Assembly (NCBI RefSeq): GCF_005876835.1
Contig: NZ_PPSW01000006.1
Span: 1-64,000, forward strand
Source of the DNA: Pseudoalteromonas phenolica
GTDB taxonomy: Bacteria; Pseudomonadota; Gammaproteobacteria; Enterobacterales; Alteromonadaceae
Reading direction: 5' to 3'
Length of the DNA stretch: 64,000 nucleotides
The notes under the pieces are model-generated. The model did no database searches. It had not been told where the DNA came from and was given only the letters and a program-made list of their open reading frames with translations. Positions 10,034 through 18,169 of the stretch are shown here, piece after piece. The translations under genes were made by a program, and so were the position numbers. Within the stretch, counting starts at the first letter, position 1. Each line of letters begins with the position of its first letter.

Positions 10034-10126
10034 GAATTTTTCCTAACTTAATTGTATGCTGGGCATTTTAGTTAAGCGTTTACAAACATACAATGTTGAT
10101 CAGCGAATTATCCGGAGAGTAGGGCA

Positions 10127-10771
10127 TTGAATAACGATAAATTAGCGTCTTTAGAACAAAGTTGTCGCAAATTTGTACAAGCATTACCCATAGCCGATGC
10201 GGGACATGACCTAGCGCATGTGCAAAGGGTTGTTACAGCTGCAAAGCTATTAGCTGAAAAAGAACAAGCAGATTTACAAGTGGTGGTTGCTGCAGCATGG
10301 CTTCACGACTGTGTGGCAGTCGCGAAAAATAGCCCTCTGAGGAGCCAAGCTTCAAAATTGGCAGCTGACAAAGCCATCGACTATTTAAAAAATATCGACT
10401 TCTCAAGTGAAAAGTTGTCTGCTGTGCATCACGCCATAGTTGCGCACAGCTACAGTGCGAATGTGGAAGCTGAAACACTTGAAGCTAAAATTGTTCAAGA
10501 TGCAGATAGGCTAGATAGTTTAGGGGCAATCGGTGTTGCACGCTGTTTTACCGTTGGCGGTGCGATGCATCGAAGCGTTTATAATGTTGACGATCCATTC
10601 TGTGAAAATCGAGCGCCCGATGATTATTCATATACCGTTGACCATTTCTATAACAAACTCTTTAAATTACCTGAAGTTATGCACACGTATGCAGGAAAGC
10701 AAGAAGCTGAATCTAGGGTGTTGTTTATGAAGGAGTTTATGGAAAAGTTAGGGCAAGAAATAGGCAGTTAA
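10127..10771 (+). CDS. HD-domain phosphohydrolase (YedJ-like)
   Basis: A 214-aa metal-dependent HD hydrolase. The ligands are visible as H31 in 'HDLAHVQRVV', H60-D61 in 'WLHDC' and D125 in 'IVQDADRLDS', with 'HHAIVAHSYS' between. Members such as E. coli YedJ are broad nucleotide phosphatases in vitro; the physiological substrate is unknown. The start is a TTG with GGAGAG 9 nt upstream. No other gene is clearly co-transcribed. Confidence 0.78.
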   Translation: MNNDKLASLEQSCRKFVQALPIADAGHDLAHVQRVVTAAKLLAEKEQADLQVVVAAAWLHDCVAVAKNSPLRSQASKLAADKAIDYLKNIDFSSEKLSAVHHAIVAHSYSANVEAETLEAKIVQDADRLDSLGAIGVARCFTVGGAMHRSVYNVDDPFCENRAPDDYSYTVDHFYNKLFKLPEVMHTYAGKQEAESRVLFMKEFMEKLGQEIGS

Positions 10772-10794
10772 AAATAGTCAATTGAAAAATTTTA

Positions 10795-10823
10795 TTGCGC
10801 AAGTCTGACACCGGTGTCATAAT
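10795..10823 (+). promoter_or_regulatory. Promoter with LacI-type operator upstream of the nag regulator
   Basis: A perfect 14-bp palindrome, TGACACCGGTGTCA (10806-10819), overlaps a -10-like CATAAT (10818-10823). A weak -35, TTGCGC (10795-10800), lies 17 nt upstream. The palindrome fits the pattern TGACANCGNTGTCA shared with the sites before nagK and nagB, and the central CG is typical of LacI-family operators. Autoregulation by the adjacent LacI-type protein is inferred. Confidence 0.65.
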
Positions 10824-10829
10824 GTCGGC

Positions 10830-10889
10830 GTTTTATCATTTTGTTGTCAAAACGTGTTGGCTGCCCATGTATGTGGGCAGCATTTTTTT
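10830..10889 (+). ncRNA. Candidate short transcript between the operator and lacI-type gene
   Basis: From the predicted promoter at 10795-10823, transcription would begin near 10830. It would meet a strong terminator at 10860-10889, about 115 nt before the regulator's start codon. The stretch also holds a small CGTTTT/AAAACG stem (10829-10834 with 10849-10854). It could be a small RNA, an attenuated leader of the regulator gene, or merely the 3' end of the HD-hydrolase transcript. Confidence 0.25.
10860..10889 (+). terminator. Terminator between HD hydrolase and nag regulator
   Basis: Stem GCTGCCCA/TGGGCAGC (10860-10867 with 10874-10881), then A and seven T. Confidence 0.85.
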
Positions 10890-11004
10890 AAAATAAATGA
10901 TAACCCATTAATCAAAGAATTCTAGATTGATATTTCTTTCGTTCAGGATGAATTGCAGTAGAGGTTGAAGTGCTTACTCCCTCGAATGTAGAGCGGGAAA
11001 CCAG

Positions 11005-12015
11005 ATGAAGAAAGTAACAATAAATAGTGTTGCAGAATACGCCGGTGTATCGAAAAAAACCGTTTCACGTGTATTGAATAATGAGCCCAATGTTAGCCCG
11101 GCAACACGTGAAAAAGTATTAAAAGTTTTCAAAGAACTTGATTACACACCGAATCCTATCGCCAGAGGCCTTGCTCGCAATCGCAGCTTTATCATCGGCT
11201 GTTTGTACGATAACCCCAGTAAAAGTTATATCACACGTGTACAAAGTGGTGCTTTAGAAGCATGTCATAAACATAATTACAACTTGCTTATACACCCATG
11301 CGAACTGCGTGGCGAAGCGCTCATTGAAAATATTGAACACCTACTAACAACGTCTCGCCTAGATGGCCTAGTTCTCACGCCGCCATTTTCTGATTCACAA
11401 GAATTAATCGAATTTCTGCAAAAGAAAGGTATTAATTACGCACGCGTTGCATCTGCAATCGAAGATGAAACGTCAATTTCAGTCAGAAGTAACGATGAAC
11501 AAGGTGCTTTCGAGATCACAGAGCATTTGATTTCTTTGGGTCATACCCGAATTGCATTTATTAAAGGTCACCCAGATCACAGTGCCACAGAGCAGCGTTT
11601 CTCGGGGTATCAGAAAGCGCTTGCAGAGCACAATATTGCATTCGATGCAGAGCTGGTGGCTGAAGGTAACTTCAGTTATCACTCAGGTGCTGATAGTGCA
11701 AAAGAAATTTTAGATTTACAACCAAGACCGAGTGCGGTGTTTGCATCGAATGATTACATGGCAGCAGCGGTGTTAAAATTGGCGACACAATCAAAGTTGA
11801 ATGTACCAGAAGATATTTCGATAGCGGGTTTTGATAACGCACCGATAGCCCGTCATATTTGGCCTGGGTTAACAACAATCGCACAGCCTGTAGAAGAGAT
11901 GACGCGACAAGCTGTTGAGCAGTTGATACTTCAGATAAGCGACCCTGATGTAGAAAAAACGCAGACCACACTTGAAGCTAAGCTTATCGTAAGAGAATCG
12001 ACATCTAAGCTATAA
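11005..12015 (+). CDS. nagR: LacI-family repressor of GlcNAc catabolism (NagR-like)
   Basis: A 336-aa LacI/GalR regulator. The N-terminal helix-turn-helix is 'TINSVAEYAGVSKKTVSRVL' with the hinge 'TPNPIARGLARNRS'. The sugar-binding periplasmic-type domain fills the rest ('IAFIKGH', 'PSAVFASNDYMAAAVL', 'ISIAGFDNAPIARHIWPGLT'). It sits just upstream of nagKAX and nagB, and LacI-type operators of matching sequence precede those genes. In other Alteromonadales a LacI-type NagR represses this pathway and responds to amino-sugar intermediates. Function is assigned from position plus family. Confidence 0.82.
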   Translation: MKKVTINSVAEYAGVSKKTVSRVLNNEPNVSPATREKVLKVFKELDYTPNPIARGLARNRSFIIGCLYDNPSKSYITRVQSGALEACHKHNYNLLIHPCELRGEALIENIEHLLTTSRLDGLVLTPPFSDSQELIEFLQKKGINYARVASAIEDETSISVRSNDEQGAFEITEHLISLGHTRIAFIKGHPDHSATEQRFSGYQKALAEHNIAFDAELVAEGNFSYHSGADSAKEILDLQPRPSAVFASNDYMAAAVLKLATQSKLNVPEDISIAGFDNAPIARHIWPGLTTIAQPVEEMTRQAVEQLILQISDPDVEKTQTTLEAKLIVRESTSKL

Positions 12016-12041
12016 ACCTTTTTCAATTTCTTTACTTGCCC

Positions 12042-12078
12042 AAGCCTAGCGGTTCGCTGTTAGGCTTTTTTCTTTTTT
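12042..12078 (+). terminator. Terminator after nagR
   Basis: Imperfect stem AAGCCTAGCG / CGCTGTTAGGCTT (12042-12051 with 12055-12067) followed by T-rich sequence. Confidence 0.75.
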
Positions 12079-12261
12079 GACAACATTTATAGCTCATAAA
12101 TCAAATTAAAAATTCTGTTTTAATCTCCTTATAAAACCGTTTTATAAATGTGTATTAAAACTTGTGCTAGATCAACATTCAGCATGACTGCAGGCGTACT
12201 ATGAAAGTGAGCCAAGCATCAGGTTTGTTTGGAAAAATGACAACTTAAACAGGACTTCATT

Positions 12262-12504
12262 ATGATTATTGATCGCCACAGCTTAGCTAAAGAGTTACCT
12301 GAATTTAAAGAAAAAATCCACGAACTAAAAATGAATGATCGACATTTTGCGCGCTTATTTGATGATTACCATAATTTAGATCATGAGGTGATCCGCATTG
12401 AAGAGGGGGTTGAAAACACCTCAGATGACTATCTTGAGTCACTCAAAAAGCAACGATTGCATTTAAAAGACCAACTTTATTCTATTTTGAAAAGCGCATC
12501 ATAA
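12262..12504 (+). CDS. YdcH family (DUF465) small protein
   Basis: An 80-aa, highly charged helical protein. The family's conserved pattern is visible: 'LPEFKEKIHELKMNDRHFARLFDDYHNLDHEVIRIEEG' forms an antiparallel coiled-coil core. Its role is unknown in all members I recall. It lies alone between nagR and nagK and ends with its own terminator, so it probably is not part of the nag regulon. Confidence 0.82.
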   Translation: MIIDRHSLAKELPEFKEKIHELKMNDRHFARLFDDYHNLDHEVIRIEEGVENTSDDYLESLKKQRLHLKDQLYSILKSAS

Positions 12505-12519
12505 AAGTTTTCACAATAG

Positions 12520-12545
12520 AAGGAGTAGCCTGCTGCTCCTTTTTA
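12520..12545 (+). terminator. Terminator after DUF465 gene
   Basis: Stem AAGGAGTAG/CTGCTCCTT with one G-T pair, then T-run. Confidence 0.75.
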
Positions 12546-12719
12546 AGTCTTTCTTAATAACATAAAAGACCTCATACCAGTTGAATATCCCTATAGTTAT
12601 TAATGTTTTATATTTAAAAGCACATTTCTGTCTGTTGTTAGACTTTGGTTTCGGTGACAAAGAGATTCTTTTGTGCAATATTAGAAATTATCAATTTCGA
12701 ACATTTTTCTGAAAAATTT

Positions 12720-12750
12720 AATGACAACGCTGTCATTTTGTGTGTAACAT
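12720..12750 (+). promoter_or_regulatory. NagR-type operator and promoter of nagKAX
   Basis: AATGACAACGCTGTCATT (12720-12737) is an inverted repeat with one mismatch. It overlaps a -35-like ATGACA (12721-12726), with a -10-like TAACAT 18 nt further on (12745-12750). A bound repressor would block the promoter. It matches the nagB site closely. The 12505-12827 interval otherwise holds only the terminator above and no convincing gene. Confidence 0.75.
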
Positions 12751-12827
12751 TAAATCAACATGAAAAAATGCTCTGCCAAATAATCACAAACTATTTGAGC
12801 AATACGTTACAGATCAGGGGTCGCTAA

Positions 12828-13739
12828 ATGATGGCTAAACAGGTTGAACAAGACCAGTTATTTATTGGAATAGATGGTGGTGGTACAAAATGTCGTGCAA
12901 CTATCTACTCTGCTACACAAGGGGTGTTAGGTACTGGGTTAGGTGGTCCTGCCAATCCATTACATGGTCTTGAGCGCACATTAGAGTCAATCATGGTATC
13001 AACTCAGCTAGCCTTACAAGATGCGGGTCTTCGTGTTGAACAGGTGCATGACATAGTAGCCGGCCTTGGCTTAGCGGGTGTGAATATTCCAGGTCTTTAC
13101 GATAAAATCATGCAATGGGACCATCCTTTTAAAGAAATGTATCTTACAACCGACTTGCACACAGCGTGTATTGGTGCACATGACGGTAGTGATGGCGCAG
13201 TGATTATTACAGGCACAGGCTCATGCGGTTTCGCTATAGTAAGCGGTGAAACAGTCAATTATGGCGGTCATGGTTTTGCGCAAGGCGATATGGGCAGTGG
13301 TGCATGGATGGGTCTAGAGGCGGTCAAAGCAGTACTTGTAGATCTTGATGGCCTCGGGCCAAAAACCGTTTTATCAGACACGTTAAAGCAACATTTTCAT
13401 GTCACAGACGCAATGGGGATCGCCGAGCAAATGGCAGGTCAACCTTCAAGTGGTTATGCGAAGTTAGCACGCCACGTATTTGCAGCTGCAGAGCAGAACG
13501 ATGAAGTCGCATTGCAAATTGTTAAACAAGGTGCCGAATATATCAGCAACCTTGCGAAAAGATTATTAGAAATTAATCCACCGCGTTTATCTATGATCGG
13601 TGGTTTAGCTGAGCCGCTAAATAAATGGCTAGATGCTGATATTGCAAAGCTTGTTCAGCAGCCAAAACAGCCTCCAGAAATTGGCGCTATCTATTTTGCG
13701 ATGGAAAGCACCCAGTATGAAATTAAAAAGGTGAACTAA
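12828..13739 (+). CDS. nagK: N-acetylglucosamine kinase
   Basis: Phosphorylates GlcNAc with ATP to GlcNAc-6-phosphate, the first cytoplasmic step. This 303-aa protein belongs to the BadF/BadG/NAGK-type ATPase family (ASKHA fold). It shows the phosphate-1 loop 'FIGIDGGGTKCRATI', the phosphate-2 region 'VIITGTGSCGFA' and 'GGHGFAQGDMGSGAWMGLEA'. AGGGG precedes the start; the first two codons are both ATG, so the start is uncertain by one residue. It overlaps nagA by one base (TAATG), indicating translational coupling. A NagR-type operator lies ~90 bp upstream. Confidence 0.9.
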   Translation: MMAKQVEQDQLFIGIDGGGTKCRATIYSATQGVLGTGLGGPANPLHGLERTLESIMVSTQLALQDAGLRVEQVHDIVAGLGLAGVNIPGLYDKIMQWDHPFKEMYLTTDLHTACIGAHDGSDGAVIITGTGSCGFAIVSGETVNYGGHGFAQGDMGSGAWMGLEAVKAVLVDLDGLGPKTVLSDTLKQHFHVTDAMGIAEQMAGQPSSGYAKLARHVFAAAEQNDEVALQIVKQGAEYISNLAKRLLEINPPRLSMIGGLAEPLNKWLDADIAKLVQQPKQPPEIGAIYFAMESTQYEIKKVN

Positions 13740-14863
13740 TGAGCCTGCAAATTTACAAAGCCAAAAGGCTTTTTGATGGTGAGCAATTTCATCATGATGT
13801 TGTTTTCTCAGTAGAAGACGGCAAAGTTAGTTATAACGTTTCGGCTGAAAACGCCGAAGTAATTAATCTCGATGGCCTAGTCGTACCAGGCTATATCGAC
13901 GTTCAAGTAAACGGCGGTGGTGGGGCATTTTATAACGCTGAGCAAACCACGGCCTGCCTTGAGAAGATGGTATCGGCACATGCGCAATTTGGTTCTACTG
14001 CGCTTATGCCAACTCTGATCACAGATAAAATTGAAGTGATGCAAGCGGCAGCAGATGCGATGGCAGCTGCCATTGAAAGCAATCAAGCTGGTGTAGTGGG
14101 GATCCATTTTGAAGGTCCACACTTGTCTCATCCGAAAAAAGGCACGCACAGCGAGCAGTTTATTCGACCTATCACTGAACAAGAATTCGATATTTATGCG
14201 CGTCAAGACTTGGGCATAAAGATGGTCACTTTAGCGCCAGAGACAGTGCCTCTAGCTGATATAGAACGCTTAATTAGCTTAGGCGTTAAAGTGAGTATCG
14301 GTCACTCAAATGCAGATTTTGAAACAGCTAACACTGCGTTAAAAGTGGGTGCTGATGGTTTTACTCATTTATTCAATGCTATGTCTGCGTTTACTTCACG
14401 TGAACCGGGTGTTGTTGGTGCAGCTTTATGGGATGACAACAGCTGGTGCGGTTTAATTGTCGATGGTCATCATGTTCATAACACGTCTGCTAAATTAGCG
14501 ATCCGCTCTAAACAGCGTGGCAAAATCATGTTAGTAACAGATGCGATGCCGCCGGTTGGCACTGACGATACTGAATTTGCTTTCTTCGACGGTCGTAAAG
14601 TAATTCGTACTGGTGACCGTTTAAATTCTACAACCGGTGAACTGGCTGGTAGTGTATTGGATATGGCAAGCGCAGTACGAAATACAGTTGATTGGTTAGA
14701 CGTCAGTCTACCAGAAGCGCTTCGTATGGCATCGCTTTATCCGGCGCAATATTTGGGCTTAAACAGCAAAGGTCATCTGAGAGAAGGGGCAGATGCAGAC
14801 TTTGTGCACCTTGATGAGAATTTATTTGCACAGGCAACGTATATCGCTGGTGCTCAGATTTAA
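13739..14863 (+). CDS. nagA: N-acetylglucosamine-6-phosphate deacetylase
   Basis: Removes acetate from GlcNAc-6-phosphate to give glucosamine-6-phosphate. The 374-aa amidohydrolase has the metal and catalytic residues expected for NagA: the glutamate in 'HFEGPHLS', histidines in 'VSIGHSNADFE' and 'FTHLFNAMSA', and the aspartate in 'LVTDAMPP'. It is translationally coupled to nagK. A terminator-like hairpin separates it from nagX, so nagX may be expressed at a lower level. Confidence 0.93.
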   Translation: MSLQIYKAKRLFDGEQFHHDVVFSVEDGKVSYNVSAENAEVINLDGLVVPGYIDVQVNGGGGAFYNAEQTTACLEKMVSAHAQFGSTALMPTLITDKIEVMQAAADAMAAAIESNQAGVVGIHFEGPHLSHPKKGTHSEQFIRPITEQEFDIYARQDLGIKMVTLAPETVPLADIERLISLGVKVSIGHSNADFETANTALKVGADGFTHLFNAMSAFTSREPGVVGAALWDDNSWCGLIVDGHHVHNTSAKLAIRSKQRGKIMLVTDAMPPVGTDDTEFAFFDGRKVIRTGDRLNSTTGELAGSVLDMASAVRNTVDWLDVSLPEALRMASLYPAQYLGLNSKGHLREGADADFVHLDENLFAQATYIAGAQI

Positions 14864-14881
14864 CTTTCCCTGAGGAAAAAA

Positions 14882-14909
14882 CCCCGCTGCAGTATAGCGG
14901 GGCTTTTTT
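14882..14909 (+). terminator. Terminator or attenuator between nagA and nagX
   Basis: Stem CCCCGCT/AGCGGGG (14882-14888 with 14896-14902), then C and a run of six T, inside an otherwise continuous nag gene string. Confidence 0.8.
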
Positions 14910-14928
14910 ATTTGTACTGGAATAAAAT

Positions 14929-16056
14929 ATGACAACAAAAACACAAAAAAAACGATTAGCATCTTTAGATGCACTCCGAGGCATGGATATGTTTTGGATT
15001 TTAGGCGGCCAAGGTATATTTGCCGCTTTATTTGTTTTAACTGGCTGGCAGGGATGGAAAGCATTTGAAGTACACACAGTGCATAGCCCATGGCATGGCT
15101 TTACTTTTTACGATTTAATATTCCCGTTATTTATCTTTTTATCTGGTGTTGCCATGGGCCTGGCCCCAAAGCGTATTGATCACCTTCCTTTTAACGAAAG
15201 ACGCCCGTTATACAATAAAGCACTCAAGCGATTGTTTTTACTTATGGCATTTGGTGTTCTGTATAACCACGGTTGGGGCACTGGAGCACCATTTGCGTTT
15301 GAAGAAGTACGTTATGCTAGTGTGTTAGGGCGAATAGCTATCGCTTGGTTCTTCTGTGCTTTATTAGTTTGGCATTTTAGCTTACGTGTTTTAGCTTATT
15401 CAGGCCTTGGTATTTTAATTTTCTACTGGGTACTACTTTGCTTTATACCTGTGCCGGGTGGTGTCGCAGGTGACTTATCTGCAGCAGGTAGTTGGAATGC
15501 ATGGTTTGATAAGCACCTTTTACCTGGTATTTCATATCAAAACCGTGTAGTTGACCCTGAAGGTATTTTGTCGAGTTTGCCAGCGATTGTGAATGCGATT
15601 GCCGGTGTATTTGCAGGACAACTGATTGCAAAAGCCAATGAGCGCGGTGAATGGAAAACCTGTGGTATGTTATTCGGCGCAGGTGTTGTAAGTTTAGTGC
15701 TCGGTTGGACATGGGACTTACACTTCCCAGTTAATAAAGAGCTTTGGACCAGTTCATTTGTATTGGTAACAGTGGGGTGGAGTGCAATTTTACTTGCTGT
15801 TTTCTACGCAGCAGTCGACATTTTAAATGGTCAAAAGCTGGCTTACCCGTTTGTCATCATTGGTGCAAACTCAATCATTATCTACCTAGCGTCATCTTTA
15901 GTTGATTGGGAGTACATTAGCCGCAGTGTGTTCGGTGGTGTGGTAAACGCAGCCCCAAGTGAATGGCAGCCGGTATTGGCGGTCACTGCGCTGATGGCGG
16001 TGCAAATGTTAGTACTACACTGGATGTATCGTCGTAAGATCTTTGTTAGCGTTTAA
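14929..16056 (+). CDS. nagX: NagX, multi-span membrane protein of the GlcNAc pathway (DUF5009)
   Basis: A 375-aa inner-membrane protein with about 9-10 hydrophobic helices, opening with 'RLASLDALRGMDMFWIL'. This motif and 'DLIFPLFIFLSGVAMG' are shared with the heparan-alpha-glucosaminide N-acetyltransferase/DUF5009 group. NagX is regularly found in marine gammaproteobacterial nag clusters; a role in GlcNAc uptake or transmembrane acetyl transfer has been proposed but is not settled. It follows nagA after a terminator-like hairpin. Confidence 0.88.
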   Translation: MTTKTQKKRLASLDALRGMDMFWILGGQGIFAALFVLTGWQGWKAFEVHTVHSPWHGFTFYDLIFPLFIFLSGVAMGLAPKRIDHLPFNERRPLYNKALKRLFLLMAFGVLYNHGWGTGAPFAFEEVRYASVLGRIAIAWFFCALLVWHFSLRVLAYSGLGILIFYWVLLCFIPVPGGVAGDLSAAGSWNAWFDKHLLPGISYQNRVVDPEGILSSLPAIVNAIAGVFAGQLIAKANERGEWKTCGMLFGAGVVSLVLGWTWDLHFPVNKELWTSSFVLVTVGWSAILLAVFYAAVDILNGQKLAYPFVIIGANSIIIYLASSLVDWEYISRSVFGGVVNAAPSEWQPVLAVTALMAVQMLVLHWMYRRKIFVSV

Positions 16057-16083
16057 TTTCAAACCTTGATTATTTACTTATGC

Positions 16084-16111
16084 AAAAGGCTCATATTAAT
16101 GGGCCTTTTTG
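16084..16111 (+). terminator. Terminator after nagX
   Basis: Stem AAGGCTC/GGGCCTT with one G-T pair, followed by T-run. Confidence 0.65.
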
Positions 16112-16171
16112 TTATAAAAAAATACAAGTTTTTTTTCACTTTTACTTTACAAGCGCTCAATTAATGATAAT

Positions 16172-16191
16172 AATGACAGCGTTGTCATAAT
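16172..16191 (+). promoter_or_regulatory. NagR-type operator of nagB
   Basis: The near-palindrome AATGACAGCGTTGTCATA (16172-16189) overlaps a CATAAT -10-like box (16186-16191). It has the same geometry as the site upstream of nagR and the same half-site, TGACA, as the nagK operator. Confidence 0.75.
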
Positions 16192-16304
16192 GGTACAGCC
16201 TAATAAGATTATCCCGATTAGGTTTTGATCTGGCGCTTATTTTGATTGCACGCGAAGTAAGCCCAGATCCCATTTTTTCTTTTCTTCTACAACGAGCCAA
16301 AACC

Positions 16305-17099
16305 ATGCAAATAGTAATCTTAAACGACGCCAATGAAGTTGCAGCTTATGGCGCAGATATCTTTACAAAACAACTACAAAAGAAAGCAGAGTCTGTGTTA
16401 GGTTTAGCGACCGGTTCAACACCAGTAGCGCTTTACCAAGAACTAATTCGTCGTAACGAAGCAGGTGAAATTAGCTTTAAAGATGCGACAACATTCAACT
16501 TAGACGAATACTTAGGTCTAGATGGTTCACACCCACAAAGCTACCGTTATTTTATGAACGAGCAGTTGTTCAACCATGTAGACATCGACAAAGATAAAAC
16601 TCATGTACCACCGGGTGATGCGAAAAATCCTATCACTGCGTGTCAGGAATACGAAGGTCATATTGCCGCTGCCGGTGGTATTGATATTCAACTATTGGGC
16701 ATTGGTCGTAATGGTCACATTGGTTTCAACGAGCCGTCTTCAGGCTTAACGTCGCGTACACGTGTTAAAACATTAACCAAAGCAACCATTGATGATAATG
16801 CGCGTTTCTTCAAAGAAGATGAATATCAACCACATTTATCTATCACTATGGGTATCGGCACTATTATTGATGCTAAAAAAGTGGTGCTTCTAGCGACTGG
16901 TGAGAACAAAGCTGAAGCGGTTCATGCAATGATTGAAGGCCCGTTAACAGCAGCTTGCCCTGCATCTGCATTACAAATGCACCGTGATGCGGTTATCGTG
17001 ATTGATAAAGCTGCAGCTAGCAAGTTAAAAGACATTGAGTTTTATCAGCACATCGAAGCTGAAAACCAAAAGCTTCAGGCCTATTTAGCCTCTTTGTAG
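16305..17099 (+). CDS. nagB: Glucosamine-6-phosphate deaminase
   Basis: Converts glucosamine-6-phosphate to fructose-6-phosphate and ammonia, feeding GlcNAc carbon into glycolysis. Starting at the ATG 16305 it is 264 aa, close to E. coli NagB (266 aa); an upstream in-frame TTG at 16242 would add 21 residues unlike the family. The classical fold is seen in '[16 protein letters not shown]', 'FNLDEYLGL' (general-base aspartate) and '[13 protein letters not shown]' (catalytic histidine). It is the classical NagB, not the SIS-domain NagB-II often found in Shewanella. It has its own operator and terminator. Confidence 0.94.
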   Translation: MQIVILNDANEVAAYGADIFTKQLQKKAESVLGLATGSTPVALYQELIRRNEAGEISFKDATTFNLDEYLGLDGSHPQSYRYFMNEQLFNHVDIDKDKTHVPPGDAKNPITACQEYEGHIAAAGGIDIQLLGIGRNGHIGFNEPSSGLTSRTRVKTLTKATIDDNARFFKEDEYQPHLSITMGIGTIIDAKKVVLLATGENKAEAVHAMIEGPLTAACPASALQMHRDAVIVIDKAAASKLKDIEFYQHIEAENQKLQAYLASL

Positions 17100-17118
17100 T
17101 ATCGCAACTACATGTTTT

Positions 17119-17144
17119 AAAAGCCCGTTAGGGCTTTTTTTTTG
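17119..17144 (+). terminator. Terminator after nagB
   Basis: Short stem AAGCCC/GGGCTT (17121-17126 with 17131-17136), then a long T-run. Confidence 0.8.
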
Positions 17145-17220
17145 CAAATTTTACGGCTTATTTATTTAGCTTAGAGTGTCTGTGTGTTAGCTTAAGCTCA
17201 AATCACGCAAAGGAGTGAAT

Positions 17221-18141
17221 ATGCTTCATTACACGCAGATGAGTTTAGACAGAGCGTCGCAACAACGCAAAGATAGCAATTGGCTAAACACGCAAAAAAC
17301 GACCAACAGCCGATGGCTTTTAATTTACCAAGATAAAAACTTATTTAGCGCTGATTTACAAAAGCTTCAGCTATTACTCTGGTCGTCAGTCGCACACCTA
17401 AATACCGATGATGCCGTGTATATTGGCCATCAAAACGAATTACACTATTTTGTGTTAGATGTGTCGAATATAGACCCTGATGAAGTGAATGATTTATCAG
17501 CGGGTGGCACATTTGAAGATATGCGTAAAGTTGGGCCAAAACTAAATGGTTTTGAAGCATCTATCGGCGTACTCGCAAGGGGCATGTGCTATTGGCATAA
17601 AACCCATGTTTTTTGTGGCCGTTGTGGCACGGCAAATAAGCCTTATGAGGGCGGGCATGCACGTCGTTGTCAAAATGGTGAATGTCGTCATATTACATTC
17701 CCACGAACTGATCCGGCGGTGATTATGTTAGTGACCCATACCTTTGACGATGGCATAGAGCGTTGTTTGATGGGTCGTCAAGAAAGCTGGCCAGAAGGCG
17801 TATATTCAACGCTCGCAGGTTTTGTTGATCCAGGAGAATCACTAGAGCAAGCGGTACTGCGTGAAGTAGAAGAAGAGTCGGGCATTATTGCAGAAGATGC
17901 GCAGTATATCGCATCACAGCCATGGCCTTTTCCGTCGTCATTAATGCTGGGCTTTATTGCCAAAGCGAAAACCACAGAGATCTCTGTGGAACAAGATGAA
18001 TTGCAAGATGCTAAGTGGTTCTCAAGAGCAGAATTAAATACATTCGCAGAGTGGGGCGATGATACGCCTGGGTTTAAACTTACCCGAAGAGATTCAATTT
18101 CACGTTATTTAGTTGAATATTGGCGCGCACTTGGCGAATAA
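17221..18141 (+). CDS. nudC: NAD(H) pyrophosphatase / RNA deNADding Nudix hydrolase NudC
   Basis: Cleaves the pyrophosphate of NADH and of NAD-capped RNA. The 306-aa protein shows a four-cysteine zinc ribbon ('CGRCG...CQNGEC'), the Nudix box 'GFVDPGESLEQAVLREVEEESG' at about residue 200, and the NudC-specific 'SQPWPFPSSLM'. The ATG at 17221 has AAGGAG 5 nt upstream and is preferred over the GTG at 17215. metC follows after 28 bp and may be co-transcribed. Confidence 0.93.
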   Translation: MLHYTQMSLDRASQQRKDSNWLNTQKTTNSRWLLIYQDKNLFSADLQKLQLLLWSSVAHLNTDDAVYIGHQNELHYFVLDVSNIDPDEVNDLSAGGTFEDMRKVGPKLNGFEASIGVLARGMCYWHKTHVFCGRCGTANKPYEGGHARRCQNGECRHITFPRTDPAVIMLVTHTFDDGIERCLMGRQESWPEGVYSTLAGFVDPGESLEQAVLREVEEESGIIAEDAQYIASQPWPFPSSLMLGFIAKAKTTEISVEQDELQDAKWFSRAELNTFAEWGDDTPGFKLTRRDSISRYLVEYWRALGE

Positions 18142-18169
18142 AACAAGTTAAAAATACCAAGGTTTAACA

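Noticed and set aside
12645..12827. 60-codon open frame immediately before nagK
   Set aside because: It runs through the operator and promoter of nagK and has no initiation signal or recognisable protein features.
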